64,000 bases of DNA, taken from assembly GCA_026770025.1 (NCBI GenBank), contig JAMXDE010000014.1, forward strand, positions 372,001-436,000. The letters run 5' to 3'. Of the stretch, positions 53,301 through 64,000 are shown one piece after another. Within the stretch, counting starts at the first letter, position 1, and the number at the start of each line of letters is the position of its first letter. The translations under genes were made by a program, and so were the position numbers. Source of the stretch: Craspedostauros australis. Its lineage: Eukaryota > Bacillariophyta > Bacillariophyceae > Mastogloiales > Achnanthaceae. Below the pieces are notes generated by a model. It did no database searches. It was given only the letters and a program-made list of their open reading frames with translations, and was not told where the DNA came from.

Positions 53301-56161
53301 CATGGAAGAAGCCCGGGTCCTGGAGAGCCGGGGTGAATTCGGCACGGCCACTCGACAGATGCAGCAGGTGATCAACTTCCTCCAAAACTCCGCCGGATCT
53401 CTCGAGAGCGATCTCGAGGCGGGAAACGACGCCATGCACACAATCCTCGCTGACGCCCAGATCCTTTGTGGCTGCTGGTTGAAGACGTACAAAGTTGATC
53501 AGGCGAAGGACATTCTGCATCGGTATTTGCAACCAGGTGCCAGCGTCGCGATGTCCCTCTATGAAGCCGATGCGAACAGTCGCAACGCTGAGAGGGTCAC
53601 GAATGCCTTCCTGGCTCTCGCCGAAGTGGCAGCGAGTCTGTATGACGATGTCAACGACCGCACAAATAGCAGCGAATGGATGAAGACAGGGAGCGACATC
53701 TCCACGCAGTACAGCGAGCTGAAGGAGTGCCTTCCGATGATGGAAGCTATGCAGGAAAAGTACAAAAAACTGAAAGCGAGGGGTGCGTCAACGACCGCAA
53801 TCGAAACAGAGTACCGCGAGTTGGAGATCTACTTTCACACGACGAAACGTGAACTTGACAGAGCCTCCGCTGAAAGAAAGGCGATCGAAAAGTCCGTTGG
53901 GTCACACCTGAAGGTTGCCGTCGAGAGCTTCATAGCCGCTCTGTCGTACAGTGATACCAGCACGAGGGAGGACATGTCGAAGCACGTCTTCAGGTTGATA
54001 TCGCTGTGGTTCTCCGCAAGCGAAAACATCACAACGGCGGACCAGGGCATTGACTCGGTAATGGCTGATGGGTGCGAACGCATTCCGAGCTTTCGTTTCG
54101 TCACGTTGACAAATCAGCTGTTCTCGCGAATAGAGTCGATTGGCGATGGCAGCAAAGATGGCTTCCAGCCCGTTCTGCAAAGCTTCGTGACAAAGATGTG
54201 CTCCGATCACCCATACCACTGCCTCACACACCTGGTCGCGCTGGCAAACGGAAAGAATGTCGGCAGCGGGGTGAGCGGGAGGAATGTGAAGGATTACCTG
54301 GAAAATGTCGGTGATTCGAAAATCAACGCAGCGACCGATTTGCTGCAGCATCTGAAGAAGGAAGGATCTGCGTTCGTCGGCGGTCTCGTGGATAGCCACA
54401 AGACTCTTTGCAACGCCTACATCCACTTGGCCCATGCGCCGACCGATGCTTTCCACAAGACCAAAACGAAGGATATCCCCTTTGCGAAGGTGTGTGCGTC
54501 GTCCAACATAAACCTGTCCCTGTGCCTGGGAACTCCACGGCGTCAGAAATTCGAATTTCCGCCATGCATCATGACGTCGCCGCCTCCTGTGCAACCTTCT
54601 GCGGACTACGGCGACGGCACGGATGATCCGATCGGTGGCGAGCGCATTCATGGGTTCAACTCAACCTTCAGCGTCACCGAGACCGGCCTCCATCGACCCA
54701 AGATCGTCACCTGTATTGGTTCCAAGGCGAACAGTTACAGGCAACTTGTGAAGGGGGAGGACGAGATACGTCAGGACGCAGTCATGAGTCAGGTCTTCGA
54801 ATTCGTCAACAACCTCATGAATCGTCACACCAGGACCTCTCCCACTGATGGACAAGCGAAGGCTCCAGTTCAAAGTGGCTTTGCCATGCCTCGCAAGCGT
54901 CTTCGACTTGTCACGTACAACATCATCCCATTGAGCCCAGCGAGTGGAGTAAGTTGGTGTTTCTTGTTGTCGCAAGTCCTGTTGTTGCGAGTCCCGTTCG
55001 TGATGACGATCGCGGCACCAAGAGACATTGCTACTTGTTCCATGCTTGTATTCTCACCTGATCTGTTTTCTTTGCCCCCGGTCTTGGGAGTTTCTACTCG
55101 CACCATTCCATGCCAATTCTAATGCTTCTGATACCGATGGTGTTCTTTCTTCCGCTGATGTTTCTTGTTGTTATCACGACGCCCATGTGATTCCAACGCC
55201 CCTCTTTGATTATTATCACAAGGTGCTTGAATGGGTGGAAGACACGATGGCATTTGGAGAGTACATGATGGACAAACGATCTCGGGGAAGCGACGGCAAG
55301 GTGTACTACAAGCCAGCAGCGCATTCCAAGTACTACCCTGGCGAGTGGGGAAATACGTTGTGCAGACTTCACATGACGCATTCTCCGCCGAATGAAAAGC
55401 GAGAGTCGTTTGATGCCGTGTGCAAACACCACTCTCCGGTGTTCCGCTTCTTCTTCGTGGAACGATTCGGCCATTCCATGCAGGCGTGGCACGCCGCCAA
55501 GCGAGAGTACACGAGATCTGTCGCAGTGAACAGCATCGTTGGTCATATCCTTGGGATTGGCGATCGCCACACCAGCAATATCCTCGTCCATCAAAAGACC
55601 GGCGAGGTGGTCCACATCGATTTCGGGATCGTGTTCGATCAAGGCAAGCTGCTAAACATCCCGGAGAAGATACCCTTCCGACTGACAAGGAATGTAATCG
55701 ACGGCATGGGACCGTGTGGGACGGAGGGGACGTTCAACGTGGCAGCTCAGGAAACGGCGCTTGTTTTGCGCGAGAATGCAAACGCCCTCCTCACCATTCT
55801 ATCTGCCATCGTTGCCGACCCGCTTTACAAATGGAGCGTGAGCCCCGTGAAGGCTCGCACGATGCAGATGGCAAACGATAAGGACGCGGACGATGATATT
55901 GACGGCAGCGACAAGGCCCGTGTCATGAAGGATGTCGGGAAGAAGAACAGCAAGAATGCAGCTGCTGCTCAAACCAAAGAGGATCACAACAAGGCGGCGT
56001 CGCAGGCGATCACAAAGATCCATGAAAAGTTGCAAGGATACGAAGACGGCACCTCCGGCGAGCAGCAAAGCATCGAAGGTCAAGTGCAGCTGCTCATCAA
56101 CTCCGCGCGCGATCCAGACAACCTCTCCACTTTGTTCCCAGGGTGGGCGCCGTGGATCTAA
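44311..56161 (+). CDS. ATM: ATM/Tel1 DNA-damage checkpoint kinase
   Basis: Three exons: 44311-45248, 45618-54948 and 55223-56161, about 3735 residues. Intron 2 (GTAAGT, phase 0) is secure, since it restores PLSPASG-VLEWVED as in animal ATM. Intron 1 (GTGAGT, phase 2) has a well-supported donor, and the acceptor at 45617 is the best phase match behind a pyrimidine tract. The N-terminus has a TAN-like motif (ETGIKKRREVGKGLLHTL). The middle is a long HEAT/FAT solenoid with acidic low-complexity inserts (near DFTDESDQSDGSD). The PI3K-type kinase begins at about residue 3340 (IGSKANSYRQLVKGEDEIRQD) and contains GDRHTSN from 3536 and DFG at 3556-3558. The FATC end is GQVQLLINSARDPDNLSTLF, finishing PGWAPWI. 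ATM senses double-strand breaks and phosphorylates SQ/TQ sites in the nucleus. TYNIIPLSP and LEWVED favour ATM over ATR or mTOR. At about 3735 residues it is longer than human ATM (3056). Confidence 0.92.
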
Positions 56162-56434
56162 AGCTTCCATGTGGATGTTGGTGTAGTATTCTTTTTGTCA
56201 ACGTCTTGCACTTGTGCCAGTGGTAGACGAATGCACGTACTAATATTGTGATGATGCATTTCATTGTACGCTATGGCACTTCAATATGTTTCCTTGAGTG
56301 TCTCTATCTATGGTATGATGCCCCATCCTGCATCTTTCACTCTACCACACCCGTCGCATACGTACTCTAGAACGGGTACGAGTATTTGTATGAGCACGAA
56401 TGTGGGAGTTGGCATGGACGAACCAACCACCCAA
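56162..56434. other. Convergent 3' region, ATM and RPC4 genes
   Basis: 273 bases between convergent stop codons. TACGAGTA at 56377, about 50 bases past the RPC4 stop. Confidence 0.5.
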
Positions 56435-57836
56435 TCAGCTGGGAAATGCGGCTTTGAGATCTGGCGTAACGACGATCGATTTCGCAACATGACCGAGCGG
56501 TTTGAATTTGCCGGCCCCGCTGTCCACTGCCACAATTTGTTGATAGAAGCTACATGACAACCCCTCCGTGACATTCATAGGAATCTTCAAAAGCAAGGGA
56601 AGCAAAGTTGAGCAGAAGACAAGAGAAGAGAGGAGGGTATCATCGTTGATGACGGCGACGAAGGTTGTGACCACGCAAGGTGAGTCGTTCGTTTCAACCA
56701 GTGCAGCAGTACCTGTAAAATGCAGCAGGATCTCTCAACACGATTGGACGTACCTCAAAGTCATCGCCTTGGAAGACGAGTTTGGTCTTCCCGCTTGCGT
56801 AGACAACCAGCTTTCCAATCTTGCCAGGTTTCGAGGAAACGAGAGCATTATCGAATGCGGTGGTGAGCACGGGCGGTCTGGAAACGCCTGGATCGGTGAG
56901 AGCCTCCGGAGCGTCTCGCGCTTCGTTGCCCTCATCCGCTCCATCAGGGAAGCCCATATCATCCGTGCCGGTGTCGCCGGCGGCTGCATCTGCTTCATTG
57001 CCATCGTCGTCGCCGACCTGACGCAAGGATGGCAAACGCGTCGGCATTTGCATGAGGAACCAAGATTTATCCTCCACCATCTCATCGGAGAACAGTTCTG
57101 TATTGTCGGTGTTCGCTGCCGCGCCGCCGATGCTGCGCACTGGCTGGGGGTGGCCACCGGCCACCTGCGGGTCGCTGTGTCCTATGGGAAGCTGAAGCGG
57201 TTGGATGGTGCGTGACGGCAGCGACGACGCAGGCCGGCGGGCCCTTTCCTCCTCCACGCTGGAATCCGAGTCGTAGGTGAAGCCATCGACGTTCATCGAT
57301 GCCGATTCTGCACCGCCAAAGCCACCACCGTCGCCACCGTACTGATCGTCATAATCCATCGATTCCAGGATGCTCTTGGGTTTCTGGTTCCCTTTGCCGC
57401 GCGCTGATCCGATGGCCTGATCGAGCTCGCCAACGACCTCCTCCTCCACAGTCTCATTTGGATCCTTCGATTTGGCCTTCTTTCTCAGCTCCGCCGTGTT
57501 GGCACGGGTTGTTCCAGGAGCCGCGAGCTTCGAACCTGCGGTAAAGAAGACCTTTCCCTGAGGTGCTGGGCCACGACCGCGACCGCGACCACGCCCCCGG
57601 CCTCTTCCTTTGCCTCGACCTCGCCCACCGCGTCCGGCCCCACGGCCCATGCCGGAACCTCTTCCAGCCGCATTGCTCGCAGCTGCAGCAGCCACGGAGC
57701 TGGAACCGATGTTGGTAGCCGCAGCAGCGCCTCCTCGCCCTGCCGATGCTGACGATGCAGCAGTGGCGATTGGCTTCGGCTTCTTCGCAGGCTTTCGCGG
57801 TTTGAACCGCCCTCGTTGGGATGGAGGTCCTGGCAT
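56435..57836 (-). CDS. RPC4: RNA polymerase III subunit RPC4 (RPC53/POLR3D)
   Basis: Two exons on the minus strand: 57836-56754 and 56584-56435, 410 residues; the intron (169 bases, GTACGT...GAAG, phase 0) joins GDDFE to IPMNVTEGLSCSFYQ. The conserved C-terminal RPC4 block spans the junction: SWFLMQMPTRLPSL, GKIGKLVVYASGKTKLVF, then CSFYQQIVAVD, LGHVAKSIVVTPD. In yeast, Rpc53 pairs with Rpc37 in the TFIIF-like part of pol III that helps initiation and termination. The N-terminal half is low complexity with a long GRGRGRG (RGG-like) tract at about 58-90, more extended than in yeast or human, and an FFTAGSK motif. Start: first ATG, MPGPPSQRGRF. It converges with ATM and is divergent from the small reading frame at 58320 and from phosphoglucomutase. 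Confidence 0.88.
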
Positions 57837-58462
57837 GATGTTAGTCAGACCGTTTTTGGTAGCTTTGGTGTGGTCGTAGGTGAGTCGAGCGAGAGTATAG
57901 TACCCGTCCCATCAAGTTGTCGCAGAGAGAGTGATGGATGTCGATGGTTTGGTGCAAGACAGAATCGACAGATTCTTGTGGGAAGTGATGGTGGATCCTT
58001 GGCCTTCGTGTTTTTGCGCCACACAATTTGTTGCTGGGTATCATCTTGTCACGATCCAATCGAAGCACAGCCGCCAAGTGACGCATTGTTGTCAATATCG
58101 TGATTGAGATGTTCAAACGTGACTAGTTTGAGTCGTACCAATCACTCGCCACGCACGAATCTTTTGGGTTGATGTCAATGTACGCTCCACGTTTTTGGCG
58201 TTGTTGTTGGATTCTCACAGCCTCCACAAATTGAAGAGCAGCCCTCTTTGTGTCATCGCCGCGGAGAGTAGTCGCAGGTACCCAGTCCATTGCGCCAGGT
58301 TGAGTTGAAGTTGTCGACATTCGAGTAGTAGTAGACTACTCCACATAGATCGCCCTTCATTGCATCAACAAGCATCCTCCCACAACAGGAGAATATCTGC
58401 ACGAGCCCGAGTAGAATACATCCAATCTCAGATCTGCCAACGAACGAGAAACTTGGACAAAG
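57837..58462. promoter_or_regulatory. Divergent promoter, RPC4 and phosphoglucomutase
   Basis: 626 bases between divergent starts. It contains one small ATG-initiated minus-strand frame (58123-58320), listed separately. I see no other structure. Confidence 0.45.
58123..58320 (-). CDS. Possible 65-residue hypothetical protein
   Basis: An ATG-initiated frame beginning MSTTSTQPGAMDWVPATTLR and ending DWYDSN. It sits alone between two divergent genes and has no domain that I know. Codon composition is not clearly coding or noncoding. It may be a small gene, an upstream frame of an RPC4 transcript, or chance. Confidence 0.3.
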   Translation of the reverse strand: MSTTSTQPGAMDWVPATTLRGDDTKRAALQFVEAVRIQQQRQKRGAYIDINPKDSCVASDWYDSN

Positions 58463-61071
58463 ATGAAGTTCGCAGTCTGGGCCGCCGCAGCCATCGCTGT
58501 GCTGCCATCCACCATGTCGACCGATGCGTTTTCACCGCCGCGACGGGCATTCCTGAACGGTGTCATTGCCCCGGGCGGTGCCAGCGCTGATGCGAAGCTG
58601 CATTCCATGTCGGCATCTGCCACAGTGGTGGAAACTCCGACCACCCCCATCGAGGGCATGAAGCCGGGCACTTCGGGTCTGCGCAAGAAGGTCGACGTGT
58701 GGCAAGGCGCGGATGAAGTCAACAAGAATTACGTGGAGAACTTCATCCAGAGTCTCATTGACACCGCGATGGAGAAGAATGGAGGCAAGCAGCTGGACAC
58801 GGTCCTTGTGGCTGGGGATGGCCGATACTTCAACGATGAAGCAATTCAGATCATCTGCCGCGTGCTGTCGGGCAACGGCGTGGCCAACATCTGGGTTCCA
58901 AAGGGTGGCATCATGACGACGCCAGCTGTTTCGGCCGCCATCCGAACCAAGAGTGGAGGAGCCGCGCAGGGCGGCATTGTCCTCACGGCGAGCCACAATC
59001 CTGGTGGCCCAGGTGAAGACTTTGGCATCAAGTACAACGAGGCTTTCGGACAACCAGCTGGAGAAGACTTCACAGATGCGGTGCGTTACAAACAAGCGAT
59101 CGATGGCGTCGCTATGTTCTTTCCACACGATACGATGTACCATATGCATGCATGCATGCATGCATGTATACGTGGGTGTATGCTCGCATGATCGATCCAA
59201 TGCTTACTTGCTGACTCGTTTCATTCATTCATTCATTCATGTCCCTTCCATTGTGCCACCCTTCGGTTGTCTGAAATAACAACAGCTGTATGACAAGACG
59301 CTCAAGATCACATCATTTAAGACGGTGGACTCTGTGAACGATGTCGATCTCGATGCCGAAGTTGGAACCGTTTTCCAACTTTCAGAAACCTCCTCGGTGA
59401 CCATCATCGATCCGTACGAGGAGTACCTGGAGGTCCTGAAGGGATGTTTCGACTTTGATGCGATGAAGACATTCTGCCAGAATCCGGAAGTGTCGATTCT
59501 CTTTGATGGCATGCACGGGGCCGGCGGTTCATTCGCCCAGAAGGTGTTGGTGGAGGAGCTCGGTCTTTCGACTGACAGCTTGATGCGATGTGATCCACTC
59601 ACCGACTTTGGCAAGTGCCACCCAGATCCGAATCTCACATACGCCGCGGAGCTTGTCAAGCGCATGGGCTTGAAAGGGGACGGCAGCACCGATGAATCGG
59701 TCGACCTATCGAAGGTCCCAACCCTTGGAGCTGCCAATGACGGTGATGGAGATCGCAACCTCATCGCAGGCGCCGGATGCTTCGTCACGCCATCCGACAG
59801 TTTGGCGATCATTTGCGACAACTGGAAGGCCATCCCGCACTTTGCCAAGGCAGGGGGTCCGCGTGGAGTCGCACGTTCCATGCCATCGTCTGCCGCCCTC
59901 GATGTTGTGGCGGATGCGTTGGACATTCCGTTCTTCAGCACACCCACGGGATGGAAGTTCTTTGGCAACCTCATGTCGTCGAAGGAGATGTTTGATAGCA
60001 CCGACTACACCCCGTTCCTTTGTGGAGAGGAATCTTTCGGAACTGGCAGCGATCACATCCGTGAGAAGGACGGTCTGTGGGCTGTGCTCTCGTGGATTTC
60101 GATACTGATGGAAGCGAACAAGGATGCTGCAGAGGGTTCGCCGTTGGTGACCGTCGGAGACATCGTCAAGCGTCACTGGTCGAAGTACGGGCGTCATTTC
60201 TACTGCCGCTACGATTACGAAGGTGAGTCGCTGACTTCGTTTGATGTGTGTTGTTGTGCTATGTTATGTTGTGCATAGTACGGACACAAGTACTCTACTT
60301 GCGATTGCACGTGTGCCATACAATAAAGGCAGAATCTTCCAGCAATTTCTCACTCAACCAACTGATATCGTTTCCTTTGATCGCCCTTGCTCATGACTGC
60401 GCGTACGGCTGGCGTACGATACGGCGACCAACTTCGATCCGCACGACAGCCGTCGAGTCTGCCTCCGCAAACGAGATGATGGACTTGATCCGCGACAGTT
60501 TCGTTGCCAAGGGTGATGAGCTTTCCATCGCCGATGACGCGACCGGCCTCAAGCTCGTCGGAGCGACCGAATTCTCGTAAGTTGTGAATGCAACTGTCCC
60601 GACTTTTCTTCTGCATCCATCCGTATACTCGTATGGTATGGTATTCTATGCGTTGCGCAACGAAGCGAAGTTGAGTGCACTGGGTTTCTTATCTCTCACA
60701 CGTTCCAATCTGTATCACTCTCACCATACTTGTACATCGCGCTCTCACGCTGCCATGCTACTCCTCCCCCATTTGATAACATCTCCCCGAACAGCTACAC
60801 CGACCCTGTTGATGGATCCACCACCGACAAGCAAGGTCTGGTCCTCTCGTTCGAATACCCCAACGGTCAATCCGCGAGAGTGATCTTCCGGTTGAGCGGA
60901 ACAGGTTCGGCCGGTGCCACCATCCGCATGTACCTGGAGAGGTACGAGAAGGATGAAAGCAAGCATGACGAATCGGCACCATCGGCATTGAAGAGTCTGG
61001 CAGATTACGCCATTTCGTTGGTCAAGATGGAGGAGCTGACTGGCAGAGATGCTCCAACGGTGATCACCTAA
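58463..61071 (+). CDS. PGM: Plastid-targeted phosphoglucomutase (PGM1 type)
   Basis: Four exons: 58463-59080, 59286-60222, 60450-60576 and 60795-61071 (652 residues). Introns are GT-AG in phases 0, 1 and 2, and each junction restores the family sequence (FTDA-LYDKTL, RYDYE-AVES, TEFS-YTDPVDG). The signal peptide MKFAVWAAAAIAVLPSTMST ends at DAFSPP, an AF-type plastid site, and a transit stretch follows. The body is a complete alpha-phosphohexomutase: GTSGLRKK near the substrate loop, TASHNPGG with phospho-Ser177, metal site DGDGDR at about 358-363, GEESFG at about 453-458, and the phosphate-binding RLSGTGSAGATIR near the C-terminus, ending APTVIT. It interconverts glucose 1-phosphate and glucose 6-phosphate. 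Diatoms store glucan outside the plastid, so a plastid copy may serve sugar-nucleotide or lipid sugar synthesis; this last point is inference. Confidence 0.93.
59143..59166. repeat. GCAT tetranucleotide microsatellite in PGM intron 1
   Basis: About six GCAT units in intron 1 of phosphoglucomutase. An ATTC tetranucleotide run (about 59220-59240) lies in the same intron. Confidence 0.85.
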
Positions 61072-61400
61072 ACACGTAAAGTACTCTGTCTCTCTCTCTC
61101 TGCTCGGCCTTGTTTGATGCGTGTTCGTCAGTGTCGATGCTGTTTCAGCAATCACCACAAGCGGAAAGAAACAAAACTGCATCAACCTGCGGATACGATA
61201 CGATACGAGCACCTTATGTTCTCTTTCTGCTATCTTCGAGCACTCTGTGCAAATGTGAAACTCTCTTGGTGGAGTGTGGCAGCGCCCTTTAAGTATAATG
61301 TTACTGTTGGCTCTCTATTGTACTCCTAATGTGTCAAAGTGCACTCGTGTATGATACAGCACTCGTATTGAGTATGAGTATGAGTACACCTACTCGTAGT
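61072..61400. other. Convergent 3' region, PGM and GNAT genes
   Basis: 329 bases between convergent stop codons. TATGAGTATGAGTA repeats at about 61368-61386 and TACTCGTA at 61391, three bases from the GNAT stop codon. No gene. Confidence 0.5.
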
Positions 61401-62990
61401 TCAGGAATGCACCAGCTGCGGTTGCGCATCTGTGGTGCGGATCTTGGTGGGATCAAATTCATTCAACCAGACAGGCTGTCGCAGGTTCTTGTACATGAGG
61501 AAATGATTGCGTCCCTTGGTGGCACCGTTGTGCAGATTCAAGGATTTGGTGAACTCGCAGTAGGTGGGGTCCGCGATCTGGATGGCCTGGTAACCCGCTT
61601 TCTCGTACATGCGAACGGCAGCAGTGTTGGTGACGTCGACGTGCAGGAAGATCGTTTCGACGCTCTGAAGATTCGCGAGCCGATCGAAGCTCTGCATGAG
61701 CTTGGCCCCGATGCCCTTGCGGCGTGCGGTGGGGTTGACAGCGACTTCCGTGATGTAGAGCAAGGATCCTGGAAGCCGCTGCCGCCCGAGCTTCGTGCCG
61801 TAGAATTCATGGAAGCTGCATTCCGCGGTGCCCAGGATGATGTCAGAACGTGGCGTGCCTTGCGCGTTGGGGCGTGGGATGGTGGCAACGACGCACTTGG
61901 CGCCGCGACGTCGTCGTGCCGTCAGCACCTGGCAGGATCTGGCGCAGAATGTCTGTCGCATCTCTGGTGTGCAATCGCTGAAGACGGACAGCCGGAGATT
62001 GGCAATATCGACGTCGTCCGCAGAGCTGGCCATGCGAACCCGTATCCTGCTCTTTGCGCTTTGCTTTTTGGTGGAATCGGCATGATCGATCTCCGCTGCT
62101 ATTATGGTGGCATCGTCTTCCTTGCCTTGAGCCAGTGCGTCGGTTTGATATGCAGCTTTGCTCGGTGACATGACACTTCCGAATGCACCGAAGGAAACAT
62201 TCCGGCATGCCTCATCCAGCATCCCAAGCACCGTCGATTGAATTACCGATGTTGTTGCTGCTGCAGTGGTCTTGTGCACGGCAACCTCGTCGGATTCTTG
62301 GCCATCATTATTGTCATGGCTGTTGTTGTTGATTTCAGTTTCAACTTGAGATGTGTCATTAGACGTGTCACTAGATGTGGCATCTGGTGCTGCAGAAGAC
62401 TCGGGCGATGCCGTTGCTGTTGCAGCTCCTCGCAAAGCATCCGACAGCCTGGTCGTCTTTGCGGTCGACGATCTTGCTCTCGTGGCGCTCCCGATACGCC
62501 TGTCACCCACACTTGTGGCCTTGGCTGAACTCGATCTAGTCCTCGGAGACCTCTTTGCCGATGATGATGATGATGACGATCTTGAATTTCTTCGATCCAA
62601 CAGGTTCGAAGCCAGTTTGGCCTTTTGCAGTCTGTCGTTTCGCTGCCGTTGTTGCTGTTCGTCGTCTGCGTCTTTGTTTGCGCTTGCGTCGTTACCATCG
62701 GCATTGGCATTGGCATAACCATCGAAGCTTCCATTCGCAACTGCTTCCAACGTCAGTTGCGGTGACGCCGTCGGTACTCCGAACACGCCAGTGCTCCATC
62801 GACGCTGATCGTTCGCGAATGAAGACTGCGGAATGCGCACTGCCGAACGTCGATCGTGACTTGGTGCTGAGAATGCATGGCAGTTGTGCTGTGGAAGCAA
62901 GCAGATGGAGGCGATCAGCGCCATCGCGAACGTCATCTTCGACGTGCCTGATTTGTTCTCGTTTCTGCCTTGGCGTCCACTGGATTCCAT
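61401..62990 (-). CDS. Plastid-targeted GNAT-family N-acetyltransferase
   Basis: Single exon, 529 residues from the ATG at 62990; a second ATG at 62936 (MTFAMALIASICLLPQ) opens the hydrophobic signal core directly and is a fair alternative start. The signal ends HAFSAPS, an AF-type plastid site. Residues about 60-310 are a Ser/Arg/Asn-rich linker of low complexity. The catalytic domain occupies the last 200 residues: IRVRMASSADDVDIANLR opens the fold, SLLYITEVAVNPTARRKGIG holds the acetyl-CoA loop (motif A, RRKGIGAKLM), and VTNTAAVRMYEKAGYQ is motif B. Plastid GNATs acetylate lysines or protein N-termini, or small molecules; the substrate here is not predictable. The disordered linker is unusually long for a GNAT. 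Confidence 0.85.
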   Translation of the reverse strand: MESSGRQGRNENKSGTSKMTFAMALIASICLLPQHNCHAFSAPSHDRRSAVRIPQSSFANDQRRWSTGVFGVPTASPQLTLEAVANGSFDGYANANADGNDASANKDADDEQQQRQRNDRLQKAKLASNLLDRRNSRSSSSSSSAKRSPRTRSSSAKATSVGDRRIGSATRARSSTAKTTRLSDALRGAATATASPESSAAPDATSSDTSNDTSQVETEINNNSHDNNDGQESDEVAVHKTTAAATTSVIQSTVLGMLDEACRNVSFGAFGSVMSPSKAAYQTDALAQGKEDDATIIAAEIDHADSTKKQSAKSRIRVRMASSADDVDIANLRLSVFSDCTPEMRQTFCARSCQVLTARRRRGAKCVVATIPRPNAQGTPRSDIILGTAECSFHEFYGTKLGRQRLPGSLLYITEVAVNPTARRKGIGAKLMQSFDRLANLQSVETIFLHVDVTNTAAVRMYEKAGYQAIQIADPTYCEFTKSLNLHNGATKGRNHFLMYKNLRQPVWLNEFDPTKIRTTDAQPQLVHS

Positions 62991-64000
62991 GTTGGCTGCT
63001 GAGGCGGAGTCTTCGAATAGCAGAGTGCAATCGAACAATTTTGAGTTCCACAGTCGCAATGTGTTGGTGCGGTGGAGTACGAGTACGCGGGTTGGGGCGT
63101 CTCCGAATCTCTGTTGCTGTGTATTGCTCCAATAAATACGTGCGTCAACGAATCTCCACCAAGAGAGGAATTGATGCACGATGAATGGATGGTGTGTAGG
63201 GACGAGCTGCGTGTTCACGTGTATTGTACGTGAGGATCTACTCGTACTCTTGTGATCACTGATGGAACCTCCTTCTCACTCTTCCTCTGGACGACAACTT
63301 CACAATCAACTTCGATCTCGATTTTATGCGAGAGATGGCAGAGGACTTTGTGGCCTCCAAACACAAGAGCATCAACCACCAACGATGCAGACACGCAGAG
63401 TGCCGGCAGTTCAAATAACACGCGCCACGAAAAAGCATCCAACCAAGAAGAAGAGGAACAACGACCAGAAAGCGCCAACAGGCAGTCGTCTTTTTGTGCG
63501 TTTTCCTTCTCCACGCACAACCACGAACGAACGTGGCGCTCGGCACCTCGTTTCCATCTTCGTGTGACACCAAGAACTCAGTGACGAATGACGAGTACGT
63601 CATTTTGATTGGTCAGAGATGATGCCCATCAAACAATCGCCTTCGTGCGATTGATCCGATCAACAGAAACACCCGTTTGATTAATACGAATACAAGAACC
63701 AAAAAGTGCGCAGAATTTTGCTAGCTTGGGAAACAAGATCTCCGCCATTCGAAAATACGGGCGCGTGGAACCGCTCCTGGTTCATCGCAAGGCGAATGCC
63801 GTGCTCCCTCCTTGCATTAGGATACGAATAGTACTCTGGGTCGTACACATACGGGTATCCCTGCCACTTTTAGTGACTGTCAGCAAACTATAATGGTACA
63901 GCAAGCGTAAATATGGCGGAGCAATGAGGGTAGAGTGATTGGAAGCGCTGTAAGAGGCGTAAGTACTCCAGTTGTATGTTCTTATCGGTTCGATTGACAG
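62991..64000. other. Right-edge region upstream of the GNAT gene
   Basis: About 1 kb with no supported gene. The first part is the promoter and 5' UTR of the minus-strand GNAT gene, with TACGAGTA at 63078 and TACTCGTA at 63239. Overlapping open frames at 63215-63603 occur in several frames without a domain. A gene beginning past the right edge is possible. Confidence 0.5.

Noticed and set aside
57841-58116. 91-codon minus-strand frame just upstream of RPC4
   Set aside because: Lies in the presumed RPC4 promoter/5' UTR, no domain, no match to the neighbouring small frame.
63215-63603. Overlapping frames of about 100 codons at the right edge
   Set aside because: Open in four frames at once, and no domain.

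Overview
The window looks like nuclear DNA of a diatom (stramenopile). Its genes are eukaryotic with short GT-AG introns. Several N-termini carry the signal peptide plus AF-type cleavage site used for import into secondary plastids (AAFAP, DAFSP, HAFSL, HAFSA). The one mobile element resembles the diatom CoDi lineage of Ty1/Copia. I infer this from sequence features only; no species can be named.

Layout from left to right: a plastid zinc-ribbon protein (-); two tandem secretory prolyl-4-hydroxylase/ankyrin paralogues (+) with a tRNA-Ser(AGA) between them; a DDX60/Ski2-like helicase (+); an eight-span membrane protein resembling PqiA (-); a PPR protein (+); an APEX2-like AP endonuclease (-); a MAK11/PAK1IP1-like WD40 protein (-); an exostosin-type GT64 glycosyltransferase (+); a two-exon plastid Rieske-like protein with an all-cysteine ligand set (-); a COQ5/UbiE methyltransferase (+); a large AAA-type signalling ATPase interrupted by one in-frame TAG (-); a young Copia element with identical LTRs and a 5-bp target duplication; a three-exon ATM/Tel1 kinase of about 3735 residues (+); RNA polymerase III subunit RPC4 (-); a plastid phosphoglucomutase with four exons (+); and a plastid GNAT acetyltransferase (-). 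Many neighbours alternate in strand, giving shared divergent promoters and convergent 3' ends.

The genes do not form a pathway. They are a mix of housekeeping functions: DNA damage response and repair (ATM, APEX2-like), ribosome and tRNA synthesis (MAK11-like, RPC4, tRNA-Ser), organelle RNA and quinone metabolism (PPR, COQ5), plastid carbon metabolism (phosphoglucomutase), and secretory protein and glycan modification (P4H pair, GT64).

The observations most worth checking are: the fully discordant introns and the Lys/Arg swap at the 2-oxoglutarate site in the P4H pair; the lone TAG in the AAA ATPase; the Cys4 Rieske-like protein; chromo-like segments in the Copia polyprotein; and the 8-mer TACGAGTA/TACTCGTA, which recurs in gene flanks, often just past stop codons.
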